A DNA stretch of 64,000 nt from positions 400,477,886 through 400,541,885 of the forward strand of contig CM077666.1 of the NCBI GenBank assembly GCA_039707655.1, read 5' to 3'. Under the pieces are notes generated by a model. It ran no database searches and was not told the DNA's origin. It saw only the letters and a program-made list of their open reading frames with translations. This DNA is from Elymus sibiricus (Eukaryota > Streptophyta > Magnoliopsida > Poales > Poaceae). Both the position numbers and the translations under genes were made by a program. Positions 21,356-32,441 of the stretch are shown here, in pieces (positions within the stretch are counted from its first letter, which is position 1; each line of letters begins with the position of its first letter).

Positions 21356-22753
21356 TGAAAGGATCGATATGGTTGACTAGAGGGGGGGGGGGGGGGGGTT
21401 GAATATGCAACTACCAATTTTTAGCTTCTCTTAACAAATTAGATTTAGCAAAAAATAGGTTGTCTAGATATGCAACTAGGTGAGCAACCTATATGATGCT
21501 AACAACAACAACAAGCAAGCAAGCAAGCAACTGATACAACACAACAATAGCTTGCACAAAGTAACGGTAAGAAGTAACCACAAGTGGAGTCGGTGAAGAC
21601 GAGGATGTGTTGCCGAAGTTCCTTCCCTTTGAGAGGAAGTACGTCTCCGTTGGAGCGGTGTGGAGGCACAATGCTCCCCAAGAAGCCACTAGGGCCACCG
21701 TATTCTCCTCATGCCCTCACACAATGCAAGATGCCGTGATTCCACTAGTGGTGCCCTTGAAGGCGACGACCGAACCTTTGCAAACAAGGTTGGGGCTCTC
21801 TCCACAACTTAATTGGAGGCTCCCAACACCACCACGAAGTTTCACCACAATGGAATGTGGCTCCGAGGTGACCTCTTCCGTCTCGGGTGCTCAAACACCC
21901 AAGAGTAACAAGATTCGCAAGGGATTAGTGGGGGGAATCAAATATCTCTTGGTCGAAGTGTAGATCGGGGCCCTCTCAAGCAAACCCTAGAAAATCAACA
22001 AGAGTTGTTGGCTAGGGAGAGAGATCGGGCGAAAATGGAGCTTGGAGCAACAATGGAGTTTGGGGAAGAAAGAGGCAAGTCTTCTTGGGGAAGAAGACCC
22101 CCTTTATATAGTGGGGACAAACCAACCGTTATGCATCTCACAACCCGCACATAAGCGGTACTACCGCTCCATGAGCGGTACTACCGCCCTAGCGGCAGTT
22201 CCAGGCACACAGTGCAAAGGCGCAGTGCCTCGGGCCGGTAGTGCCGCCAGAGCAGTACTACCGCTGGGGTTGCAGTATGGAGGAACCAGTGAGGGGAAGT
22301 ACATAAGCAACGGTACAACCGTGCCCGTACTGCCGCCCAACTGCCGTGAAGAATCATCCGAGTCCAGAAGCAGTTGAGTAAGCGGTAGTGGGGCGGTAGT
22401 GGCCGGGCGGTAGTGCCGCTTGCAAGCGAGCGGTACTGCTGCGCCACTGCCGCTCTACTGCCGCTTAGCATTCTGTGCTACAGCGAGCCAGCGGTAGTGG
22501 AGCGGTGGTAGGGACGGAGGTACCAAGAGCGGTACTACCGCCCTACTGTCGTGCCACTTCCGATGAGCACGAAAAGGCAACAGAACGCCTCAACTAAGCG
22601 ATGGTACGCACGGTACTGGACCGGTGGTACTATTGCTCGCCAGCGGTACTACCGCTCAGGGGAGCGGTACTACCGCTTAGCAGCTTACAGAACAGGGACA
22701 CAGAAAAACAGTTGGAACTCCAAAGTTGCGGGAATGGAAAGTGGGTGCAAAGG
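21356..22753 (-). repeat. 3' LTR of element B, first part
   Basis: Near-identical to 41146-42535 or so. It holds the palindrome AGCGGTAGTACCGCT and variants at about 22150-22680. A run of 17 G at 21382-21398 replaces the six G seen in the other LTR. The LTR continues at 26917 after solo LTR C. Confidence 0.92.
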
Positions 22754-25700
22754 TGTAAGAACATGTGGTGCCCCCATGTGTGGTTTTGGTAAATGATGAC
22801 AATTCCTACGGACTAATGGTTGCCTTGAGTTTTACTTGAAGGGTTTGTCCATAGGCTTTGCTTGAAGACCATTTGTTGGCTTCAAGGTTGTTAGAAGAAG
22901 AATATGTGTTGACCAAGGTGCTATTCAAGGAGTTATCCAAAGATTGGTCATGTGAGAGTTGAGTGTATTGCAAGTATGTCTTGAAGAAGAAGATTGTGTG
23001 AACATTCATGTTTACCTTCAAGACATCATCTTTATGAAGAGAGAAGACTTGATTCAGGGTTGATCAAGACCAAGCCAAAGAGTGAATCAAGTTGATCAAC
23101 ACACAAAGCGTAGAAGTTGTACCGAGTGGGATCATGTGATCTCATGGTATGGTAAGCATTGTCCATTACGCTTTGTGTACTAACCCACGTTCTTTGGGAG
23201 GGTTCTTTGTGGGGTTAGGTATGTTTCCATGGGTGTGCATCAAAAGGAAGATATCATACAACCCATGGAGGATGACATCAAGTGGTGATCGTCATCAAGA
23301 TTGCGGTGTGCAAGTTCAAGTGGAGCATCACGAAGAGATCACATGCTTGAAGCTTGCCGTCCATTGTGGTGACAATGGACTTGTGAAGATGTGCCAAAGA
23401 GGCTCACCCATTGTGGAGTATGGGGGAGCAATCTACTAGTCTCCTTCGAGCCAACGCAATCAAGAAAGGTGGTCCAACTTGAGGAAGTCAAGATAGTCAT
23501 CATATAGCTCAAGTGGACTATGTGCAAGGCAAAGGTTTGCCCTTGATAGGTTTTCTATTTTACCGGTCTCATGGTGGTAGTTTGGAGACCGGGTTATAGG
23601 ATTGATTGTCGTACTATCAAGGGGGGGGGGGGTTCTCGTATGAGTAGCTTGATCGTATCATTCGTAGAGAGCTCAAACCATTGCATCCTTGCATCATCTT
23701 TCTTGGTTCTTGTTTGGCCTTTTTGCTTTGAGAGTCGTTGAGCTTTTGGTCACCTTCATGGCATGCTCAAGCTCATCGAAAGCGGAGTTGGCATGCTTCT
23801 TCTATGATGTTTTCGATGATGGAGTTTTTGCCGATTGTTCACCGATGGAGGTTTCACACCTCTATATCTTTAGGCTCGCTGTTGGATAGTTCTCGTCGTC
23901 ATCTATCCAACAAGCTTGAGTTTGCTGGATTCAGAGTTCGTATGTAGAAGTTGTGGCAGTTCTGGTTTCTGGTCAGTTTTTCTGTGTCGCAGATGGGTGG
24001 TTGGAGAGCTGCCAGCGGTAGTACCGCTGCCAGTACCGCGCGTACTACCGCTCCTTCTCGGGTCTCGATTTTTCGTGTCGGGTTCAACGGTAGTCCAGTG
24101 ATGACCCACAAGTATAGGGGATCAATCGTAGTCCTTTCGATAAGTAAGAGTGTCGAACCCAACGAGGAGCAGAAGGAAATGACAAGCGGTTTTCTGCAAG
24201 GTATTTTCTGCAAGCACTGAAATTATCGGTAACGAGTAGTTTGATAGCAAGATAATTTGTAACAAGTGACAAGTAGCAATAGTAACTAAGGTGCAGCAAG
24301 GTAGCCCAATCCTTTTGTTGCAAAGGACAGGCCGGAACATTCTCTTATAATAAGCAAAGCGTTCTCGAGGACACATGGGAATTTCATCTAGTCACTGTCA
24401 TCATGTTTGTTTGATTCGCGTTCGCTACTTTGATAATTTGATATGTGGGTGGACCGGTGCTTAGGTGCTGTTCTTACTTGAACAAGCCTCCCACTTATGA
24501 TTAACCCCTCTCGCAAGCATCCGCAACTACGAAAGAAGAATTAAGATAAATCTAACCATAGCATTAAACATATGGATCCAAATCGGCCCCTTACGAAATA
24601 GCGCATAAACTAGGATTTAAGCTTCTATCACTCTAGCAACCCATCATCTAATTACTACTCCACAATGCATTCCCTTAGGCCCAAAGATGGTGAAGTGTCA
24701 TGTAGTCGACGTTCACATGACACCACTAAGAGAATCAACAACATACATATCATCAAAATATCGAACGAATACCAAATTCACATGATTACTTATGACAAGA
24801 CTTCTCCCATGTCCTCAAGAACAAAAGTAACTACTCACACATCATATTCATGTCCAAGATCAGAGAGGTATTGAATAGCATAATGGATCTGAACATATAA
24901 TCTTCCACCAAATAAACCAACTAGCATCAACTACGAGATGTAATCAACACTACTAGCAACCCACAGGTACCAATCTGAGGTTTTGAGACAAAGATTGAAT
25001 ACAAGAGATGAACTAGGGTTTGAGATGAGATGGTGCTGGTGAAGATGTTGATGAAGATTGGTCCTCCCACGATGAGAGGATCGTTGGTGATGTCGATGGC
25101 TTCGATTTCCCCCTCCCGGAGGGAAGTATCCCCGGCAGAATCGCTCCGCCGGGGAGCAAAAGTGCTCCTACCCAAGTTCTGCCTCGAGACGGCGGCGCTC
25201 CTTCCCAAAAGTCTTCTCTCATTTTTTCTAGGGCAAATGGGCTTATATACCAGAAAATGGGCACCAGAGGCTGTCCAGGGGCCCCACAAGCCACCAGGGT
25301 GCACCGGGGGGGGGGGGGGGGGGTGGCGCGCCCTGGTGCCTCGTGGGCACCTGGGTGGCCCCCTCTGGTACTTCTTTTCTCCAGTATTTTTTATTTATTC
25401 TAAAATAAATCTCCGTGAAATTTCAGCTCATTTGGAGATGTGCAAAATAGTTATCCCTGACATAGCTTTTTCAGGTCCAGGATTCCAGCTGCCGGCCATC
25501 TACCTCCTTATGTAAATCTTGCATATTAAGAGAGAAAAGGCATTAGAATTACTCCACAAAGTGTTATATTGATTCAAAACACTATAAATAACAGTAGGAA
25601 AAAATGATGCAAAATGGACGTATCATCCAGCGGTAGTCCATCTGGCATACTACCGTTGAGTCCTTTTTGGCCCGGTTGGACGAGCGGCAGTTGAAGCGGT

Positions 25701-26911
25701 AGTAGGAGCGGTAGTACCGCTTATAAGCGGTAGTACCGCACCTACTTCTGTTGCCACTACCGCTCGTGACTCTGCTCTTCGTTTTTCCTCTGCGCGGTTG
25801 TTGAGCAGCGGTAGTACCGCTCGTGGAGCGGTAGTACCGCTTTGGGTGTGGGCTGTGTGCATAACGGTTGGATTTTCCCCACCTATAAAAGGGGGTCTTC
25901 TTTCCCAATGGACCTTATCCTTTGAGCTCGTGTTCTTCCCCCATTGTTGACCTTCTTCGAGCTTGCTTTCTCTCAATCCCTCCATGGATTCTTCCTAGTT
26001 TTTGAGGGAAAAGAGAGAGGAGATCTAGATCCACATTTCCACCAATCACTTTCTCCTCTATGTGAGGGGAACCCCTTGGATCTGGATCTTGGAGTTCTTC
26101 GTGTTCTCTTCTTCGTTCTTCCTCTCATTTTCCTCCATAGCATTAGTTGTTGTGGTGGGATTTGGGAGAGAAGGACTTGGGCACTCCGTGTGCCCTTGCC
26201 ATTGCATTTGGTGCATCGGTTTGAGTTCTCCATGGTGATGCGTGGAAGTGAAAGTTGAGAAGATTGTTACTTTTGGGTGTTTGGGCACCCTAGAGCTTGT
26301 TCCCCTTGGGTGCTTTGGTGTCCTACACGGTTGGTGTTGTCGGAGCTCAATCATTGTGGTGTAAAGCTCCGGGCAACTATCGAGGTCTCCAACTAGGTTG
26401 TGGAGATTGCCCGAGCAATTTGACGAGTACCGGTGACCGCCCCCAATGGTTGCCAAAGTGTATGGGTTTGGTGACCGCCCTCAAGGGTCCCTTAGTGGAA
26501 TCACGACATCTTGCATTGTGCGAGGGCGTGAGGAGATTATGGTGGCCCTAGTGGCTTCTTGGGGAGCATTGTGCCTCCACACCGCTCCAAACGGAGATTA
26601 GCATCCACAAGGGTGTGAACTTCGGGATACATCGTCGTCTCCGCGTGCCTCGGTTATCTCTTACCCGAGCCCTTTACTTATGCACTTTACTTTGTGATAG
26701 CCATAGTGCTTCATGTTATATATCTTGCTATCACTTAGTTGTTTATCTTGCTTAGCATAAGTCGTTGGCGCACATAGGTGAGCCTAGTTGTTTTAGGTTT
26801 TGTGCTTGACAAATTAAACGCTAGTTTTATTCCGCATTTGTTCAAGCCTAAACTGTAATTATTTTAAAGCGCCTATTCACCCCTCCCTCTAGGCGACATC
26901 CACGATCTTTC
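22754..26911 (+). mobile_element. Solo LTR C (Copia, Sirevirus-like), interrupted by solo LTR D
   Basis: It begins TGTAAGAACATG and ends GATCTTTCA, and is flanked by AAAGG at 22749-22753 and 26912-26916. Its true length is about 2.6 kb once D and its duplication are removed. A TATA-like box (cctataaaagg) lies near 25882. Palindromes of the AGCGGTAGTACCGCT type occur at 24013-24052 and 25627-25845. No internal retrotransposon sequence remains, so two LTRs have probably recombined. Short open frames within it are not genes. Confidence 0.9.
24099..25625 (-). mobile_element. Solo LTR D (Gypsy-type), nested in solo LTR C
   Basis: 1527 bp, starting TGATGACCCACAAG and ending GGACGTATCA on the plus strand, flanked by TCCAG at 24094-24098 and 25626-25630. 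The minus-strand start TGATACGTCCATTTTGCATC is familiar from abundant Triticeae Gypsy LTRs, which sets the strand. A run of 18 G lies at 25306-25323. This is the deepest nesting level in the window. Confidence 0.9.
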
Positions 26912-26916
26912 AAAAG

Positions 26917-27170
26917 GGAAACATGTACCTGATGATTCCACCCAAACCTTTCCGAAGTGGACCCCCTCTTAATAGTACGGTTTTCCTACGACTCAAGTCC
27001 ACCGAAAAATAAACGCGGGAAAAATAACCGTCTTGACTTCCATACTCAGAGGGGCATCAATCGTCTTGTGCCAAATGATGAATTATCTGAAATGCTCAAT
27101 GCACACGATTAGTCCGCAAATGCATTGTCATCAATCACCAAAACCACTAAGAGAGAAATATGCCCTAACA
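26917..27170 (-). repeat. 3' LTR of element B, second part
   Basis: Matches 42535-42788 almost base for base and ends CCCTAACA. Together with 21356-22753 it makes an LTR of about 1652 bp, against 1643 bp for the other copy. Confidence 0.92.
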
Positions 27171-27190
27171 ATCTCTCCCTTTTTGGTGGA
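27171..27190 (-). other. Polypurine tract of element B
   Basis: On the minus strand CCACCAAAAAGGGAGAGAT abuts the LTR. Similar purine tracts (plus-strand CTCCCCCTAGATG near 27269, TCTCCCCCTTTGG near 27634) lie further in, giving several candidate tracts as in element A. Confidence 0.88.
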
Positions 27191-27758
27191 TTGATGACAA
27201 CACGGGATTTGCACAAAAGATATAACGAGATAATAAGCAAACCCAACATCTACAAAATATAGACGGGCTCCCCCTAGATGTGTGCACTATTTAAGTATGC
27301 TTTTGGAATGCAAAGCACACACACTAGGATCAACACCCCCCGTATATTTTATAGACAAGGCAACACTTGCAACAACATAATATACGAGATAAGCATGGAT
27401 GCAAGATATAACATGTGAGCATAAAGATAGGGCACAAGATAAGCATAATCTCACATACTAACAAAGTACTAGACATAAATAGATAATCGAAGGGTAGCAT
27501 ATGTCTCACACCATATGACTGCGGTCTCCAGGTCTCACAAACACAAATCAAAGCAAACGATAAAAGAGTTCATGAGAGAAAGAAGGCAAAGGCAAATAAG
27601 ACACACTCGTGACTCGGCAAATCCCTAAACTCTCTCCCCCTTTGGCATCGAGACACCAAAAGGGCAAGGAGCACTAAAACGATGCTAGGTGGTAGCGATG
27701 CTCCAGAACACTATCAGAACTCCTTGTGGTCGTCAGACTCCTCATCTGCAGCTGCAGG

Positions 27759-29540
27759 CTAATCCTCCTCCTCTAAATCCGTCCACTTGCAATGCTTGGC
27801 GGTCCACTCCTCCTCATCTGTGATCTTATCCTCAGATCCACTGGTGATCTCCATGCCAAGATGCCTCATCATGGCCTTGTCACGACTGTGGGCCTTCTTC
27901 TCCGCCACATGAGCCTTGTACTGACCCTGTGCCTGTATGCAGAATAGCTTCTTCATCTTCTGCTTCAGCTTAGCAGCCCATGTTGGTTCCTCAGAGGGAG
28001 GCTCATAGTCAGGCTCATCATCTCCCTCAGACTCAGGAGCATATGTCTCACCCTCTGGAGCGGCAGGAGTGCCCCAGAGATCCTTCAGCCTCAGCTTGAT
28101 AACCTCGTGAGAGACAAGATCACCGGTCACTAGCATCTCATCTGGAAAAGTGGAAGCCCATGTCTCCTCAATGAGCTTCAGCAGGTAGGGACCGTAGATA
28201 GGACACTTGCGGTCAAACACTACCGAGTATAGTTCTGACCACATCACATGTGACACATCCAACACCTGGTGTGTGTTCTTCTCCTTCTGACAAATGAGTA
28301 GCATATCCACAAGGTACGAGTGAACCATGTCCAGGTTCCCAATGTGGGGAAACAGAGAGTTCTTGAAGATGCGATGCATAATATCCAAGAAAGGACTCAG
28401 CTCATATGACTTCTTGCCCGTGGAGGAGATCTTCTTCGTGGAGAATGGGTAGAGAGCGGACTTGTGCGTGGCTGCATCCTCCTTGTGAGGGTGCAACCCA
28501 ATAGGGTTCTCCTTCCCTTCATCATTGTAGGTTAAGGTCTCCATGAAATCCTTCCAAGTAGCTTTCAGAACGCGTCCGTTGGTCATCCAGGTGAGATTCC
28601 TTGCATCATCAGTGCCAAAGTGGACCGTGCCATAGAATTGGGCCACAAGCTCTGCATCGAAATCTTTGTTGAATGATATGATCCAGAGAATATCCAGCTG
28701 AGCACACAAAGCCAAGGCTTCTCCAAAGTACTGAGGATTCTTCTCCAAGTGACCGAGATCGACAGATCTTACATTGACAAACAAATTCTTCTTGGCCTTG
28801 AGAACATCATGATAGATAGACCTCTGCTGCTTGGTCCAGAAAGGCCGGTTGAGGAGAGTGGGGTCTTGAGGGTGGCGGTACGGATTGCGACAACGAGCAG
28901 CATAGAACTCCTTGGATGGCAACTCATTCATGGACTTCTCCTTCTCTTTCTGCTTGCTTGTAACCTTCTTCACTGTTTGCTTGGGTTGAGCGCTACTAGA
29001 ACCGGCACTGGCCTCATCTGTGGTGCGAAAGCGCTTGGATCCACCTTGACGGTCCGAATTCTTGCGGCGCGCTTGGTGAGCGGAGCTACCACCACCTAGA
29101 AACCACAACACAGAGCGAGGGAAAGCAGGTGTAAATAATTGCATAAGCCAAAGAAAAGAAAAAGGAGAATGAATGTTGGGCAAAGAAAGTCTGAATTGGG
29201 CATCACAAGCGGTAGTACCGCCCCTGGGAGCGGTAGTACTGCCTACAAGCGGTAGTACCACTCCAGATGGAGCGGTAGTACAGCCCGAGGCGGATTTGAA
29301 ACTACCGTTCTCAGATCCGGTACTTCCGGTGATGTCAAATTCAAAATTTCTCCGCCCAAACTTCACTTCACCTATCCTAACAGTCATCCACGTCCTACTC
29401 ATGCCTTGATTTAGCCAAAAATCGAGGAACACAACATGTATTGCCCTAGAGCCTAGATTCACAAAATAGAACCATAGGAGAGGAAAACGGGGGCAATACC
29501 GGTGTCCATGGCAAGAGGAGAGGGTGGGGATCGATCCCAC
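27759..29540 (-). CDS. ORF3 of element B: putative plant transposon protein
   Basis: An open frame of 593 codons. The reliable part runs from about 29090 to the TAA-side end at 27759 (some 440 residues), starting with a basic Ser-rich stretch and containing a block related to ORF3 of element A: FY.T.HF followed by a WMT motif, with similar aromatic spacing. The C-terminal 100 residues are acidic and probably helical. Upstream of 29098 the frame passes through palindrome-rich sequence and a candidate acceptor (tttctag), so residues 1-150 are probably intron or leader and the true start is uncertain. It lies after RNase H and before the polypurine tract. Function is unknown; no membrane segment is convincing. 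It remains open although gag and pol are broken. Confidence 0.7.
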   Translation of the reverse strand: MGSIPTLSSCHGHRYCPRFPLLWFYFVNLGSRAIHVVFLDFWLNQGMSRTWMTVRIGEVKFGRRNFEFDITGSTGSENGSFKSASGCTTAPSGVVLPLVGSTTAPRGGTTACDAQFRLSLPNIHSPFSFLWLMQLFTPAFPRSVLWFLGGGSSAHQARRKNSDRQGGSKRFRTTDEASAGSSSAQPKQTVKKVTSKQKEKEKSMNELPSKEFYAARCRNPYRHPQDPTLLNRPFWTKQQRSIYHDVLKAKKNLFVNVRSVDLGHLEKNPQYFGEALALCAQLDILWIISFNKDFDAELVAQFYGTVHFGTDDARNLTWMTNGRVLKATWKDFMETLTYNDEGKENPIGLHPHKEDAATHKSALYPFSTKKISSTGKKSYELSPFLDIMHRIFKNSLFPHIGNLDMVHSYLVDMLLICQKEKNTHQVLDVSHVMWSELYSVVFDRKCPIYGPYLLKLIEETWASTFPDEMLVTGDLVSHEVIKLRLKDLWGTPAAPEGETYAPESEGDDEPDYEPPSEEPTWAAKLKQKMKKLFCIQAQGQYKAHVAEKKAHSRDKAMMRHLGMEITSGSEDKITDEEEWTAKHCKWTDLEEED

Positions 29541-29855
29541 CGGTCGGAATCACGGAAGACGGACCGGAGACGGCGGCCCAGCGGCGGCCACCGGAGCAAG
29601 GTCTTCACTGGGGAGAGAGGAGAGCGTGGGAGAGAGAGAGACGAATGGATATGGGGGAGTTAGGACCCCCCCTGCCCGACTCATAACTCCCCACGTTGTC
29701 CACTGAGCGGTAGTACCGCTCAAGAGAGCGGTAGTACCGTCCTGGTAGTACTGCAAGCAGGAGGCTGCAGTAGTACCGCACCCAGCGGTAGTACCGTGGT
29801 AGGGGGCGGTAGTACCGTCCCTGCCCAGTGGTAGTACCGCACCAGTGACATCCCT
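29205..29855. repeat. AGCGGTAGTACCGCT palindromes upstream of ORF3 of element B
   Basis: Clusters at about 29205-29290 and 29703-29855 repeat the palindrome found in the element B LTRs, including AGCGGTAGTACCGCTC and many half-degraded copies. Seen from the minus strand they lie at or just 5' of ORF3, as the different palindrome does in element A. Confidence 0.8.
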
Positions 29856-30371
29856 TGCAAGGGTAAAAGGAATAAAGGAATGTGGCTTATGCAAATTTTA
29901 GGGGCTGTAGATGAGATGGCTTGGGTTGGAGACAAGAAGACCAGCAAAAGGGAATAGACACTCCAAGTTCAAGGAGACAAACAAAAGAAGAGCAAACTTG
30001 GAGTGACTCAAAGCACAAACAAAGCCCTAAGAGACTAAATAAAATCAAATAGAACCAACTCGAACCAACACCTCTCTAGGAGAGGGCGGTGGCCGAGGCC
30101 AGCTATGTTTGAGTCAATTGGTATGGCACCGGGAAGATTTTAACCTTGGGCCCATGACCAAAACTCATCTTTGAAGCACAAGTACCATAAAAATGGCTAA
30201 TGTGAAAGACTTGGTTGATTTATGCATAATGGTGGGAGGAAGAGTTCCATTGAGAGAACAACACTCCCCTATGTCCATGCTTACATCTAGAACAAGATAA
30301 CATGATGAATGCAGTGGGGTGTGGCTCGTTTCAAACCACATTGCTCGAATCAATGATATTTACCTCATGCC
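29856..30371 (-). other. Element B region between RNase H and ORF3
   Basis: I see no conserved coding block here. Short frames on both strands are not supported. In the intact element this would be non-coding sequence before the third ORF. Confidence 0.5.
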
Positions 30372-30898
30372 TTAACTCTGAAATCTTGCTTCATCCAAAG
30401 GCTTCGTGAAAATATCCGCAAGTTTCTCTTGTGTACCTACATAAATAAGATCAATCTCTCCACACCTGATGTGATCCCGGATGAAATGATGACGAATCTC
30501 AATATGCTTCGTCTTGCTATGTTGCACCGGATTGTAGGAGATCTTGATCGCACTTTCATTGTCACATAGAAGAGGCACTTTGTCACAACTGACACCGTAA
30601 TCCTTTAAAGTTTGCCTCATCCATAGCAATTGTGCATAACAACTTGCGGCTGCTACATACTCGGCCTCGATGGTGGAGAGAGACACACAATTTTGCTTCT
30701 TCGAAGACCAACTCACCAAAGAGCGACCAAGGAATTGGCACCCTCCGGAAGTTGACTTCCTATCCACATGGTCTCCCGCCCAATCCGCATCCGAATATAC
30801 CATGAGATCAAAGCTTGCACCTTTGGGGTACCATAAGCCAAAGTTTGGGGTATGAGCCAAATATCGAAAGATTCGCTTGACCGCCACATAGTGGCTTT
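30372..30898 (-). pseudogene. Copia RNase H domain of element B (3' end of pol)
   Basis: The minus-strand frame begins with the end of the reverse-transcriptase thumb (AVKRIFRYLAHTPNFGLWY) and continues with Copia RNase H motifs: SDADWAGD, RKSTSGGCQFLG, LSTIEAEYVAAASC, CDNESAIK and KHIEIRHHFIRDH. The end has the usual DIFTKPLDE. The domain would remove RNA from RNA-DNA hybrids during reverse transcription. It looks undamaged, but element E separates it from the polymerase (38420 onwards) so no joined product can form without excision. Confidence 0.9.
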
Positions 30899-32441
30899 TG
30901 CTACTTGTAAACTGCGTTGGGATTTCCCCGAAGAGGAGAGGATGATGCAGTATAGTAGAGATAAGTATTTCCCTCAGTTAAGAACCAAGGTTAGCAATCC
31001 AGTAGGAGAACCACACAGAACCTCGTTAGCAGCACCTACACACAGAAAAGCAAACACTTGCACCCAACGCAAATAAGAGGGTTGTCAATCCCCTTAGCGG
31101 TTATTTGCAAGGATTAATTCTGATAGTGATAGATAGAAAAGTAAATTGCAAAATAAAATAAAAGTAAATAAATTTCCACAAGGTATTTTTAGATTTTAAT
31201 ATATGATAAAAGTAGACCCGGGGGCCAAAGTTTTCACTAGAGGTTTCTCTCTCGAACACATAGCATACGGTGGGTAAACAAATTACTGTTGGGCAATTGA
31301 TAGAAAAGTGCATAGTTATGACGGATTCACGGCAATGATCATGTATATAGGCATCACGTCCGAGACAAGTAGACTGACTCCTGCCTACATCTACTACTAT
31401 TACTCCACCCATCGACCGCTATCCAGCATGCATCTAGGGTATTAAGTATAAAACAGAGTAACGCCTTAAGCAAGATAACATGATGTAGACAAAGTAAACT
31501 CAATCAATATGATTAAACCCCATCTTTTATCCTTAATGGCAACAATACAAATACGTGTCATGTCCCTTTCTGTCACTGGGATTGAGCACCGCAAGATTGA
31601 ACCCATCACAAAGCACCTCTCTCATTGCAAGATAAATCAATCTAGTTGGCCAAACCAAACGGATAGATCGGAGAGAAATACAAAGCTATAACAATCATGC
31701 ATAAAAGAGTTCAGAAAAGACTCAAATATTTCTCATGAATAATCTGATCATAAACCCACAATTCATCGGATCCCAACAAACACACCGCAAAAGAAGATTA
31801 CATCGGATAGAACTCCAAGACCATCGAGGAGAACATGGTATTGAAGATCAAAGAGAGAGAAGAAGCCATCTAGCTACTAGCTATGGACCCGTAGGTCTAT
31901 GGTAAACTACTCACACATCATCGGAAGGGCAGCAAGGTTGATGAAGAAGCCCTCCGTCATCGATTCCCCCTCCGGCAGAGTACCGGAAAAGGCCTCCAGA
32001 TGGGATCGCGGAAGAACAGAGGCTTGCGGCGGCGGAAAGGTTTTCTCTTCTGTCTTTTTGGTATACGGGGAATATTTTGGAATTTATAGCGCTGGAATTA
32101 GGTCAAGAGGTGCCACGAGGGGCGTGCCTACCCCCCTGGGCGCGCCCTCCGGGCTTGTCGCTCCCTCGTGACTCTTCTGGTCTTCTCCCGAAGCTTCTAG
32201 GGTCCCTTTTGGTCCAGAAAAAATTAATCCAAAGTTTTTTCTTCGTTTGGACTCCGTTTGATAATGATTTTCTGAAAAGGCAAAAACAGTCAAAAAATAG
32301 CAACTGGCACTGGGCACTAGATTAATAGGTTAGTCCCAAAAAATGATATATAGATGCATATAATTGCATATAAAACATCTAAGATTGATACTATAATAGC
32401 ATGGAACAATCAAAAATTATAGATACGTTGGAGACGTATCA
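30899..32441 (-). repeat. 3' LTR of element E
   Basis: 1543 bp, mostly identical to 36905-38419. The minus-strand purine-rich AAGCTTGGGGATGCT immediately outside it (32442-32456) is the likely polypurine tract. Confidence 0.92.

Noticed and set aside
21607..21963. Plus-strand frames in LTRs of element B (also 41381-41659)
   Set aside because: They lie antisense within LTRs and occur only because the LTR is duplicated.
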